Shown here piece by piece: positions 24,204 to 32,196 of a stretch of DNA of 50,023 nt (position 1 is the stretch's first letter; each line of letters starts with the position of its first letter). The notes under the pieces are model-generated. The model did no database searches and was not told the DNA's origin. It worked only from the letters and a program-made list of their open reading frames with translations. The DNA lies in assembly GCA_945957605.1 (NCBI GenBank), contig CAMFLR010000029.1, forward strand, positions 1-50,023. The letters are read 5' to 3'. The stretch is from an uncultured Isosphaeraceae bacterium (lineage in GTDB: Bacteria; Planctomycetota; Planctomycetia; Isosphaerales; Isosphaeraceae). The position numbers and the translations under genes were made by a program.

Positions 24204-24882
24204 TGATGTGCAGCCTCCTGGTGAACGACCATCCGCGCAGAACGACCGGCGCCTCGGCGATTTGCCGTGCGACTAGACCTTTGCAACGTCGTTCGCGGAT
24301 CGAGATGAGAAGTGACGAACCCTGAAAAGGGCATCGCCAGAGCGAGATTCTCGAGTTGGGTGCCACTGGCTATGCCAGTGCTTTTTCTCTCTCGGTGGAA
24401 TGAGCAGAGCACTGGCAAAGCCAGTGGCACCCGAGTCTTTCGCCGTGACAAAGTGCCGGAATCATCAGGCCATACGACTGCGTTTTACAGATCGTGACAC
24501 CACACTATGTCGATTATTCGAATCAAATGACTCGTTAAGCTCGATCATGTGGCGACGTGCTTGCGCAGTCACTCGTCCCTTGCGTTGAGAAGGGACTGAG
24601 CCTCTCCATATTGGCCGGGGTCGATCGGTTAGTGATAGGGGATGACGGTCGCCGTTGCTCGCTGGAAACACCGAAACAGACGACTGGACAGTGAATGTTG
24701 CAACGCGAAAACGCCACGTCTTCCCGACGCCCGGCGGGCGCATCGCTTCGTTTACCAAGAGGTGATTAACGAATTCGTTGAGAAGCCGCTTGACAACTCA
24801 GACCGGTTGTCTTACCCTTCAACAAGACATTCTGTCTGTCTCGATTGCGGAACTTTGAGCGGTTGTATGCGAGGGATTGGTC
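24204..24882. other. Non-coding gap upstream of the M56 gene, containing repeat B2
   Basis: Apart from the type B element described separately I see no gene. An open plus-strand frame runs from 24642 to 25055, but it overlaps the start of the M56 gene, its composition is unusual and it has no family match. In planctomycetes an M56/BlaR1-like gene is commonly preceded by a BlaI/MecI-type repressor; no such gene is present here. Confidence 0.55.
24356..24450. repeat. Nested-hairpin element type B, copy 2 (inverted)
   Basis: The core (24358-24432) starts GGGTGCCACTGGC-tat-GCCAGTG and ends CACTGGC-aaa-GCCAGTGGCACCC. Its minus strand matches copy 1 at 10132-10203 in both arms, and the similarity extends into the flank (TTGTCACGGCGAAAG on the minus strand). 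The middle (about 27 bp) has diverged. Any frame across it gives the same false peptide in both copies. Confidence 0.8.
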
Positions 24883-27141
24883 ATGGAAGCGATCCTGGGG
24901 CTAGGGTTGACGAACGCGGTGATGGCGGGGGCGCTCGCGATTGCCGCGGCGATCGTAAGCAGGGTCGCGCGACGGCCAGCGCTTGCGCATGGGCTCTGGA
25001 TGATCGTCATGGTCAAGCTCATCACTCCGCCGCTCTGGAATGTCGCGCTGCCTGACGTCAGGAGTTGGATCGCGGCGAAAACCTCGACGGCCGAGCCTGT
25101 GATGTACGAGTTTGTCGAGGTCGTTGACGACGATCTCGACGACATTGAAGCCGAGGCCGTAGCGCTTCCTGAGTCACCTCCTCCCGCGCCACCGTTTTAC
25201 ACGCAGATCAACTGGCCGGTCGTCGCGGCTCTGGTCTGGGGCGGAGGATCGCTCATCTGGCTGAGCTCGGCGGTGCTGCGGATCAGGCGGTTCCACACTG
25301 TGATACGTCAGGCAGACCTCGCGCCGCCCGACGTGCAGATGCTCACTGACTCGATCGCCGAACGTCTTGGGCTGCGGGTTGCGCCGGAAGTTTGGACGAC
25401 GGCCGGCACGATATCGCCGCTGGTCTGGGCGTTTGGCGGACCTGCGCGACTCTTGATTCCCGAGATCCTCTGGAAATCGCTCAATCATACACAACGATCA
25501 ACACTCATCACGCATGAACTTGCGCATCTACGCAGACATGATCACCGGGTGCGCTGGATCGAATTGGCTGCCACGGCGATTTACTGGTGGTGCCCTGTGC
25601 TCTGGTGGGCTCGTCGCGAGCTTCGCGAGGCCGAGGAGCAATGCTGCGACGCGTGGGTGGTCTGGGCCTGGCCCAAGGCTGCGAAGGCGTATGCAACCGC
25701 GCTGTTGGAGACTCTGGACTTTCTCGCCGAGACTCGCACCGCCGTCCCATTGGCGGCAAGCGGGGCCGGACATGTTCGACAACTTAAACGGAGAATGACG
25801 ATGATCCTACGCGGACTGACTCCCCGATCCTTGCCAGTCGCCGGCCGTCTCGCGCTCGTCGGCCTGGGTGCCCTGCTCTTGCCGATGATTCCCACGCTCG
25901 CCCAGGATGCTCCCAAGGCCGAGAAAGAGGCCAAAGAACTGCACGCCACATTCACTGAATTCACCGACAAGCTGGACGACGATAACGTGACTTTCTTCTT
26001 CGTCGATGACGACAAGGAGAAGAAGGAAGCAGACGAAAAAGACGAGAAGGGTGAAAAGTCGGAGAAGAGCCAGAAGAAGATCGAAGTGAAGACCCAGTTC
26101 CACGCACTACCCCGCACTCCGCTGGGAGTGATCACCGATATCAAGGGAGCGTCGAAGGAAGACGCCGAAGCTCTCAAGAAGGCTCATGCCGAAGTTCGCG
26201 ACCTTGAAGAGCAGCTTGCAAAGGCCCGCAAGCGCGTTGCCGAAATCGAAACCAAGGTAAGCGGTCGCCTCCGCGTGACCAGGCCGGTACGCGTCGAAGT
26301 TCGCCGCATGCAAGACGGGGGCAAGGAACAGACCACGAAGACGACAGAGACCAAGGTCGAAGGTCGCGGCCGCGTGCTGTTCGAGAAGGGCGCCGACGGC
26401 AAGACGCAAACGATCATCGTTAGGCAAAACCCGGACGGCACGCTCGAGACGATCAAGGGCGATACTAACGTGCGATTCCTCGCGGTGCCGGCAGTTCCCC
26501 CTGTGCCGCCCGCAACACCGGCGGTTCCGATTCCGCCTCGCGGCGTTCGCAGCGTTCCGGCTCCGGAGCAGGACGCCAAGCTCCGCCGGATTGAAGAACA
26601 GCTTCGCGACCTGCAAAACGCGATCCGGGAGTTGAAGGATCGCAAGCCGGAAGCGGATTCGGATCGTACGACCCGAGTGCTGAAGCAACAGTTTCTTCAG
26701 GAGAATCTCCAACAGGTCCGCCAGGCGCAGTTGGAAGCTGAAGCGAAGGCTCGGAAGGTACAGGCCGAGATCAAGCAGAAACTTTTCGAGGCGAACAAGA
26801 ACCAACTGACAGAGGTCGCCCAGGCCCAGGCGGAACGAGCCCGCGCAGAAGCCAAGGCCCTGCAGGATACGATTCGCAAGGAGCTTGATGCGCAGAAGCG
26901 CGAAATCGAGACGCAAGTGCGGAAGCTCAATCTCGAACTCAACCGGGAAAAACTCCAGCTCGACCGAGAGCAAACGCGGAAGCTCAGTCTCGAGAGTCGC
27001 AAAGAGAAGCTTGAGCTCGACAAAATCGAACGCGACAAGAAAAGCGAGAAGGCTGAGTCGCCGAAGGAAAAGAACAAGGACAAAGAGAAGGATAACGACA
27101 AGGACAAGGAAAAGAAGGATCGCGAGAAGGTCGCCTTCTGA
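24883..27141 (+). CDS. M56/BlaR1-like membrane metalloprotease with coiled-coil tail
   Basis: The protein has 752 residues from the ATG at 24883, which GAGGG precedes by 7 bp; a TTG two codons earlier is less likely. The first 330 residues have four hydrophobic segments and the zinc-protease motif HELAHLRRHD (His211, Glu212, His215), with EAEEQCCDAWVV after it, as in BlaR1/MecR1-type M56 peptidases. A fifth segment near 320-335 ends at PTLAQD. From about 350 onwards the protein is highly charged: an acidic/Lys stretch (DDDKEKKEADEKDEK), a VRRMQDGGK region, a Pro/Val linker (about 530-560) and a long predicted coiled coil (about 565-720), ending in Lys/Glu repeats. BlaR1 proteins sense a signal outside and cleave a repressor; no repressor gene adjoins this one. 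Confidence 0.85.
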   Translation: MEAILGLGLTNAVMAGALAIAAAIVSRVARRPALAHGLWMIVMVKLITPPLWNVALPDVRSWIAAKTSTAEPVMYEFVEVVDDDLDDIEAEAVALPESPPPAPPFYTQINWPVVAALVWGGGSLIWLSSAVLRIRRFHTVIRQADLAPPDVQMLTDSIAERLGLRVAPEVWTTAGTISPLVWAFGGPARLLIPEILWKSLNHTQRSTLITHELAHLRRHDHRVRWIELAATAIYWWCPVLWWARRELREAEEQCCDAWVVWAWPKAAKAYATALLETLDFLAETRTAVPLAASGAGHVRQLKRRMTMILRGLTPRSLPVAGRLALVGLGALLLPMIPTLAQDAPKAEKEAKELHATFTEFTDKLDDDNVTFFFVDDDKEKKEADEKDEKGEKSEKSQKKIEVKTQFHALPRTPLGVITDIKGASKEDAEALKKAHAEVRDLEEQLAKARKRVAEIETKVSGRLRVTRPVRVEVRRMQDGGKEQTTKTTETKVEGRGRVLFEKGADGKTQTIIVRQNPDGTLETIKGDTNVRFLAVPAVPPVPPATPAVPIPPRGVRSVPAPEQDAKLRRIEEQLRDLQNAIRELKDRKPEADSDRTTRVLKQQFLQENLQQVRQAQLEAEAKARKVQAEIKQKLFEANKNQLTEVAQAQAERARAEAKALQDTIRKELDAQKREIETQVRKLNLELNREKLQLDREQTRKLSLESRKEKLELDKIERDKKSEKAESPKEKNKDKEKDNDKDKEKKDREKVAF

Positions 27142-27171
27142 TATCGGCTTTGTCCGCTTCGATTCAAACAC

Positions 27172-27204
27172 GAGCCCGCGCCAGCATCTGGTGCGGGCTC
27201 TTTT
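27172..27204 (+). terminator. Terminator after the M56 gene
   Basis: GAGCCCGC pairs with GCGGGCTC, with a further CCA/TGG pair inside, and TTTTGTTTTG follows. Confidence 0.88.
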
Positions 27205-27298
27205 GTTTTGACTTATGGACGCACGTGTTCGCAGATCGCAAATGGCCTCGGAGCGGCCGAAGATGCGTGACGACACAGAGCATCGTCACGAGGGCAGC

Positions 27299-27424
27299 GC
27301 GAGGTTGCCGGCGACAACTTTGTTATCACGGTTGCGAAGCGGCAACCGGATATCGCAACCTCTTCCGTTTTGTCCTCTTATATCTGCATCATCTGGACAG
27401 CGAGTTGTCCACGTCGCCGACTCA
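27299..27424. repeat. Nested-hairpin element type A, copy 3 (decayed)
   Basis: The block order is that of copy 1: GCCGGCGACAAC...GTTATCACGG, TTGCGAAGCGGCAA, a CGCAACCTCTTCCG core, a GTCCTCTT string, then CTGGACAGCGAGTTGTCC and a GTCGCC end. Many bases have changed, and the arms no longer pair fully, so this copy looks old. It lies in the 405-bp gap before the GNAT-like gene; the rest of that gap holds the M56 terminator and nothing else clear. Confidence 0.65.
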
Positions 27425-27546
27425 TCGGTGTCATGTTGCCCAGGCTGTGCGGCTCCAATTTCATCCGATCATTGGCATTTTCGTCGAAAATCCTGCATGA
27501 TCTGGGGATAAATGCGTGGGTCGAAATCCTTGGGCGCTTTTACGAC

Positions 27547-28581
27547 ATGCCGCGAGAAATCACGCCGATTGCGATCGGAGACATCCCCGAAGTTGCCTCA
27601 TTTCTTGCGCACGGATTTGGCATGGCGAGCGATTCGATCTTCGCCCGTCCCGAGTTTTTGAGATGGAAGTTTTTTGATCCCCGCGACGGCTCGCAAGGTC
27701 CGCGCGGTTACGTGAGCCGTGAGGATGGGCGGATCATTGGATTCGTCGGCATTTGCCCCGGGACGTTCCATGTCGCCAGCGATGCTGCACGCGAAGTTCC
27801 CACGCTGCACATGGTCGACTGGCTGGCCGAGAAGAGTCAGTCGAACGCCGGCGCGTATCTGTTTCTTCGCGTTCATCGCGGCGTCGACACGGCCTACACC
27901 CTCGGCGCGAGTGAAGACGCCAGACGCGTTGTTGCCGGCGCGGGGTATGAAGAACTTCAGAACATGCCTGTGTTCGTGAAGACGCTTCGACCCCAATATC
28001 GCCTGCAGAATCCTGGCGGAATCGGCGGAGTGGCTCGTGCCCTCAACGACCTGGCTCTGCTCGCGCTGCGACCGGGAACACCACCCGTTGCGTCCGTGAA
28101 ATTGCGCAAGGTCGAAACGTTCGGCGATGAGATCGATGTGATTCTCAACGTGTGCGAGCCGGGTGTTGTGTTTACAAGACGGCGACCTGACTTGCTCAAC
28201 CATCTGCTGCGATGCCCGTCGCAAACCATTTCCGGCTACCTGATCGAACGTGACGGGCAAACGCTTGGCTTCGCGTTGCTCAGCGTCATTCCCAGTGGAA
28301 AAACGCGGATCGGCAAGATTGTCGAGTGCTTTCTGCCAGGCCGAAATATCGACGATTGGCACGCCGCGATGACTGCTCTCACAAGCGAATTGAAAGTCCA
28401 ACGGGCCGATTTTGCGATGAGTTGCGGCAGCACCGATTGGTCGGCCGAGGCGCTGCGGCGATCGGGATATCGCGAGCGTTATCGGCTTGAGTTTCGGCTG
28501 CGCGACAAGGGGAATCACCTACCTCACGACTTGCCGTTTCACCTGACATGGATTGAGGCCGACTATTCTTATCTCCCATAA
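27547..28581 (+). CDS. GNAT-like acyltransferase, coupled to a polysaccharide deacetylase
   Basis: The protein has 344 residues from the ATG at 27547 (MPREITPIAIGDIPE); the open frame extends 59 codons upstream, but that part crosses the repeat. Residues about 5-130 resemble a GNAT N-acetyltransferase core: an early ITPIAIGDIPEVASFL strand-helix, a WKFFDPRDG loop, GYVSREDGRIIGFVGI strands and a LFLRVHRGVD segment. A second half (about 190-335) repeats similar strands (GYLIERDGQTLGFALLSV), so it could be a two-domain GNAT. Together with the next gene, whose start overlaps its end by 29 bp, it resembles gene pairs in exopolysaccharide/exosortase-type clusters. The substrate is unknown. Confidence 0.6.
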   Translation: MPREITPIAIGDIPEVASFLAHGFGMASDSIFARPEFLRWKFFDPRDGSQGPRGYVSREDGRIIGFVGICPGTFHVASDAAREVPTLHMVDWLAEKSQSNAGAYLFLRVHRGVDTAYTLGASEDARRVVAGAGYEELQNMPVFVKTLRPQYRLQNPGGIGGVARALNDLALLALRPGTPPVASVKLRKVETFGDEIDVILNVCEPGVVFTRRRPDLLNHLLRCPSQTISGYLIERDGQTLGFALLSVIPSGKTRIGKIVECFLPGRNIDDWHAAMTALTSELKVQRADFAMSCGSTDWSAEALRRSGYRERYRLEFRLRDKGNHLPHDLPFHLTWIEADYSYLP

Positions 28582-29590
28582 GCGCGCGATTCTCGCCCGA
28601 GTCCTTTGCGGGTCCGGCGTGATTCGTGCGATGGAATCGCTCGCGCTTCGGCCTGGGTTGCTCGTGCTTGGTTACCATCGCATCGGCCTTGCAAATCCAA
28701 CGGCTGGATATGCGGGTGTTTTCTCGGCGACAGCTGACGAATTTTGCGACCAGATCGGTTACCTGAAGAGCAGGTTCCGCCTGCTCTCGCTCGACGAAAT
28801 GCTCGCCGCCGGACCGGAACTCAACCTGCGCGAGCCCAGTGTATTGATCACGTTCGACGATGGTTATCGCGACAATCTCGAAGTCGCCGTGCCCATTCTT
28901 CAACAGCTTGATGTTCCTGCCACATTCTTCCTGCCGACTGACTTTCTCGACCGTCCGCACCTCTTCTGGTGGGACCGGCTCGCGCTCATTCTCTACCGCA
29001 CAACGGCCGACCGCATCGTGCTCGAAGCACCGGTGCCCATCGATCTCGATTTGCGCACGATGTCGCGCGACGCAGCGATTGCGCATGCTGTCGGGCCTTT
29101 GCTTGATGCAGATCCGAACACGATCGAACCGTGGCTCGATCGGCTCGAAAAATGTGCCGATGTGTCCATTGCGAACGAAGATGAGGCTCGGAATTTACTG
29201 ATGGACTGGAACGGCGCCCGCGAGTTGCTCGCCGCGGGAATGAGTGTGGGATCGCATGCGCGAAGTCATCGCAATCTCGCGCGTCTTGATCCGGACGTGC
29301 AACGCGAAGAGTTGGCGGGCTCGAAAACTCGTCTCGAATCCGCGCTGGGATCGGTCGTGTCGGCGGTGGCTTATCCCTATGGAGTGGCGAGTGCCGTCTC
29401 CGCGAAAACCTGCGAAATCGCTCGTGACGCGGGGTATGGAGTAGCGTTCGGGTTTGGCGGTGGAATCAATCGCCCGGGAAACGCAAATCAATTCACGAGG
29501 GCGCGAATTAACGTGGGATCGGCTGATTCGCTCGACATCTTTCGGGCGCGTTGCGTGTTTTTGTCGACAATGGGGAAGTCAATCTTTTGA
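28553..29590 (+). CDS. Polysaccharide deacetylase (NodB homology)
   Basis: The protein has 345 residues if it starts at TTG 28553, inside the previous gene; an ATG at 28631 (MESLALRPGL) is possible, but the residues before it (ARVLCGSGVIRAMESL) fit the usual family N-terminus, so the early start is favoured. NodB-type motifs: VLGYHRIG near 38-45, LITFDDGYRDN near 97-107 (catalytic Asp and metal-binding Asp), VGSHARSHRNLA near 231-242 (the His-x-x-x-His metal site) and AYPYG near 276. A domain insert of about 90 residues separates motifs one and two, common for this group. The enzyme removes N- or O-acetyl groups from a glycan. No signal peptide is seen, so it is probably cytoplasmic or membrane-associated. 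Confidence 0.85.
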   Translation: MRPTILISHKRAILARVLCGSGVIRAMESLALRPGLLVLGYHRIGLANPTAGYAGVFSATADEFCDQIGYLKSRFRLLSLDEMLAAGPELNLREPSVLITFDDGYRDNLEVAVPILQQLDVPATFFLPTDFLDRPHLFWWDRLALILYRTTADRIVLEAPVPIDLDLRTMSRDAAIAHAVGPLLDADPNTIEPWLDRLEKCADVSIANEDEARNLLMDWNGARELLAAGMSVGSHARSHRNLARLDPDVQREELAGSKTRLESALGSVVSAVAYPYGVASAVSAKTCEIARDAGYGVAFGFGGGINRPGNANQFTRARINVGSADSLDIFRARCVFLSTMGKSIF

Positions 29591-29676
29591 TGACGGATGC
29601 GGCCGCCCTGCTCCCGCGGTTATTGGCGATCTTCCAACATATGCGATAATTCATGACCCCAGAGCGGTCGCGGAAA

Positions 29677-29701
29677 CGCTCCAACGCAAAGCGTGGGAGC
29701 G
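29677..29701. repeat. Single palindromic arm (CGCTCCAACGC type)
   Basis: CGCTCC-a-ACGC, AAA, GCGT-g-GGAGCG forms one hairpin in the gap after the deacetylase gene. It resembles a single arm of the nested-hairpin elements with a further arm sequence. It could serve as a weak barrier between the convergent genes, but no T-run follows. Confidence 0.5.
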
Positions 29702-29744
29702 AGGGTAAAGATTAGCGTCGCTCAGGTACCCGGCTTGAAGGCTA

Positions 29745-30806
29745 TTATTTCCGCGGAATTTCAATCGACGGCCAGGGGATGAGTCGGAAGCCGTGTGTGG
29801 GAACGACGCGCGGGAGCTTGCCGGGATCGTTCGTGACGATCGGCGGAATCACCGGCCGCCCGTCGCTCCAGTACCCCATGGAAAGCAGCGCTTTGCCGCC
29901 GTCGAAGGCCTGGTCGAGCGTTTTGCTGCTGAATCCGGCGGCGAGCGTGAGGTCGGCGACACGCCAGAATCCATTGCGGTCGATCGCGTTGGTCGCGCCT
30001 TGAATCATCTGAAAATCGTGGAACGGCCCTTCGCCGTTGTCGAACGCAGTCGACGATGCCGTCGGCGCGAGATGGTCGGCCCAGAAGGCGGGCTTGCCGC
30101 GCATGTCGGTGCGGAAGAGCACGTATTTCTTGCGTGAGTCGGGAATCGCGGTCGATTCGCGATAGATCTTCCGCGCCTGGCCGTTTCCGGTCACCACGTC
30201 GTGTTCGGCAGTGATGACTACGAGCAGCGTCGACGCAGGGATTCTTCCGAGATCGGGGCTGCGCGTGCGGAGAATTTCACCAGGCGTGACGGCGACGACC
30301 GCTCGAGGTTCGGGCAAACCGCGCGACGTGACGAGCGCGGCAAGTTGCGCCGCGAGCACGCCGCCGGTGGAATGGCCGACAAGCGCGAACCGCTGCAAGT
30401 CGCCTTTGACATGAGCGGGTGAGGACGTGAGCACCTGAAACGCATCGACGAGTGCATCGAGCGCGTTGGGTAGATAATGGTTAACCGGCGTTTCGGTTTC
30501 CATGAACCGCGGATAGATGACGACATTCCCCGACCGCACGAGGTGGTCGATCCATGCGCCATAGACGCCGGGATTCATCGCCAGCCAGCCGTGATTGAAC
30601 ACGACAATGGGAGCCAGATCGGGCTTGGGGTCGGCCGGCTCGAAAAGAATGTAGGAGCGCGGCCCTTCGCCGATCTCGTATTTCTTGACGGTTCGGTGGG
30701 GGTATTTCGCCGCGGCACGAGGTTCCGCTGCTGGAGCGGTCGGAACCCATGCCGCGATTAGCAAAGCGAGCGCAATCCCTTGCGTCATGAAGCGGTTGGC
30801 AGCCAT
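29745..30806 (-). CDS. Secreted alpha/beta hydrolase
   Basis: The protein has 353 residues. A signal peptide ends near APAAEP (about 28). The alpha/beta-hydrolase core has IVVFNHGWLAMNPGVY (oxyanion-hole strand, about 68-83), the nucleophile elbow ALVGHSTGGVLAAQ (about 143-156, Ser in GHSTG) and a TAEHDVVTG strand near 203-211 that offers the acidic residue; the catalytic His is probably in ADHLAP or in GPFHDF. The shape is that of secreted chlorophyllase/dienelactone-like or lipase-type hydrolases with broad ester substrates. GAGG lies 10 bp before the ATG at 30806. A 40-bp gap separates it from the papain-fold gene upstream, which is on the same strand, so the two may be co-transcribed. Confidence 0.78.
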   Translation of the reverse strand: MAANRFMTQGIALALLIAAWVPTAPAAEPRAAAKYPHRTVKKYEIGEGPRSYILFEPADPKPDLAPIVVFNHGWLAMNPGVYGAWIDHLVRSGNVVIYPRFMETETPVNHYLPNALDALVDAFQVLTSSPAHVKGDLQRFALVGHSTGGVLAAQLAALVTSRGLPEPRAVVAVTPGEILRTRSPDLGRIPASTLLVVITAEHDVVTGNGQARKIYRESTAIPDSRKKYVLFRTDMRGKPAFWADHLAPTASSTAFDNGEGPFHDFQMIQGATNAIDRNGFWRVADLTLAAGFSSKTLDQAFDGGKALLSMGYWSDGRPVIPPIVTNDPGKLPRVVPTHGFRLIPWPSIEIPRK

Positions 30807-30846
30807 CCGTGGCGACCTCGCAAGCGGTCGAAATCAAGTCAGGTCG

Positions 30847-31692
30847 CTAATTCTTGGGAGAATTCGCTTTTTTGTCGAGATCATCAGGGACCGGCGTCGG
30901 CCGCGAGGCAAGCTGGGCCGTCGTGGTGGGCTCGGGCGCAACGATCGTCTCGAGATAGGGCGACGACCAGATGCCGTGTCGATTATTACCCGGGAAGAAA
31001 ACTTCCTGGTCGAGCCGCAAGTTCGAGAACGTCGAGAAGCAGAACATGCAGATCGGGAACTTGTCGGCGTTTTCCATCTCGCCGAGCCGAATTGGGTCGG
31101 AGAGTTTGAACCCGGCCGACCGGTATGCCTTTTCAGTCATCTCGACGCAGTAGAGCTCGTCGTCCGAGAGACCGAGGTCGTAGTCGAACGGTACCTGGCG
31201 GTCGTACACTTCACGGCAGTACTTGAGCACCTGCGGAACCTGGCCCTGGTGTGCCGGCTTCAGGCGTTTCACGCCGATCGGTCCGACGTTATCGAGCACC
31301 CAGACGCCGAGCAATTGTTTGCGCGTGCTCGACTTCGTCGTGTCGTAAACGTAAGGCTCGCCGTGTTCAAACGCGACGATCCCCGTATGCGAGAACGCAC
31401 TGCCGCTGACATTGGCGATGAAGCGGCTGAAGGGGAAATAACCGCGCAGCAGCTTGGCGTCGCCGCGGCGGAACATGATATCGCCATCGCGTAAGTTGCG
31501 TTTGCCCCAGCCGTTCCAGCGAGCCATTTCGGGGCTCATTGGAATCGCCGGCAGTTTTCCTTCTTCGCGGGCGCGGGATGCGGCCGGTCCCCAAGGGTTT
31601 CCGACATACCCCTTGGGAGCAAGGCGGTCGGTCGGCTCGAGTCCGTCCGGCCGGCTGCCAATCAGCACAATCAGCCCAATCAATTTCCACAT
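30847..31692 (-). CDS. YiiX/YebB-like permuted papain-fold protein
   Basis: The protein has 281 residues from the ATG at 31692 (MWKLIGLIVLIG); a TTG 11 codons upstream is possible but gives no clearer signal peptide. The permuted NlpC/P60 (YiiX-type) order is visible: LRDGDIMFRRG near 69-79, then SAFSHTGIVAF near 98-108 with the His, and much later the catalytic Cys in DDELYCVEMTEKAYR (about 177-191). The Cys follows the His in sequence, as expected for permuted members. Such enzymes act as amidases or lipid-related hydrolases in the envelope. The Pro-rich C-terminus after 255 is probably disordered. It starts the minus-strand pair with the alpha/beta hydrolase. Confidence 0.78.
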   Translation of the reverse strand: MWKLIGLIVLIGSRPDGLEPTDRLAPKGYVGNPWGPAASRAREEGKLPAIPMSPEMARWNGWGKRNLRDGDIMFRRGDAKLLRGYFPFSRFIANVSGSAFSHTGIVAFEHGEPYVYDTTKSSTRKQLLGVWVLDNVGPIGVKRLKPAHQGQVPQVLKYCREVYDRQVPFDYDLGLSDDELYCVEMTEKAYRSAGFKLSDPIRLGEMENADKFPICMFCFSTFSNLRLDQEVFFPGNNRHGIWSSPYLETIVAPEPTTTAQLASRPTPVPDDLDKKANSPKN

Positions 31693-32196
31693 GGCTATAG
31701 AGTGTCCTCGATGATATCGGTGCAATGGCCGTAAAGGCCAGAGACGTCATACGTTGTGAGGACCCGGGGGTACTGATCCTCGCCGCGTGTCACGGCGGCT
31801 CCACGGCGTCGCCGTTGAAACCATCGACGATCGCCTGCTGTATTTACGCAATCGATGTACCGTCCGGTTCACAAGGGCGGCGAGGGACTGGCCTGCCCTT
31901 GCGAAAGAAATCGGCCTTGATCAGTTTTCGCCTCTGGGGATAACTGTTCTTGCGTGAATTTGGACGCGCAAGAAACTGGCGCGCCCACATCGACTGCCTC
32001 AGCAACTCTGCCGATTTGGCAGATTGTAACATCTCGGAGGATTTTCGGGGCGAAACCTCAAGACACAGAATGCTCGCGACCGATACGAGCAAGTGAGTGT
32101 CGACCGATACGCGACGACGGTTGAGCGAAAGGGTGCCTGATCCAGGTTCGCAGGGAGGCGAGCGGGACCGGGCACCGGTGAGCGGTGGTCATCGGC
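31693..32196. other. Divergent intergenic gap, no gene seen
   Basis: This gap separates two divergently read genes and should hold promoters in both directions; none is clear by eye. A hairpin TTCTTGCG...CGCAAGAA (31947-31974) with a 12-nt loop is the only notable structure. Confidence 0.45.

Noticed and set aside
24642..25055. A plus-strand frame upstream of and overlapping the M56 gene, considered as a BlaI-type repressor
   Set aside because: The product has no winged-helix pattern, is unusually rich in Arg/Cys and overlaps the M56 start by over 170 bp in another frame.
26107..27276. A 389-codon minus-strand open frame opposite the M56 protein tail
   Set aside because: It is the antisense image of Lys/Glu-rich coiled-coil codons, which gives Leu/Phe-rich low-complexity sequence. 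No start signal or family pattern.
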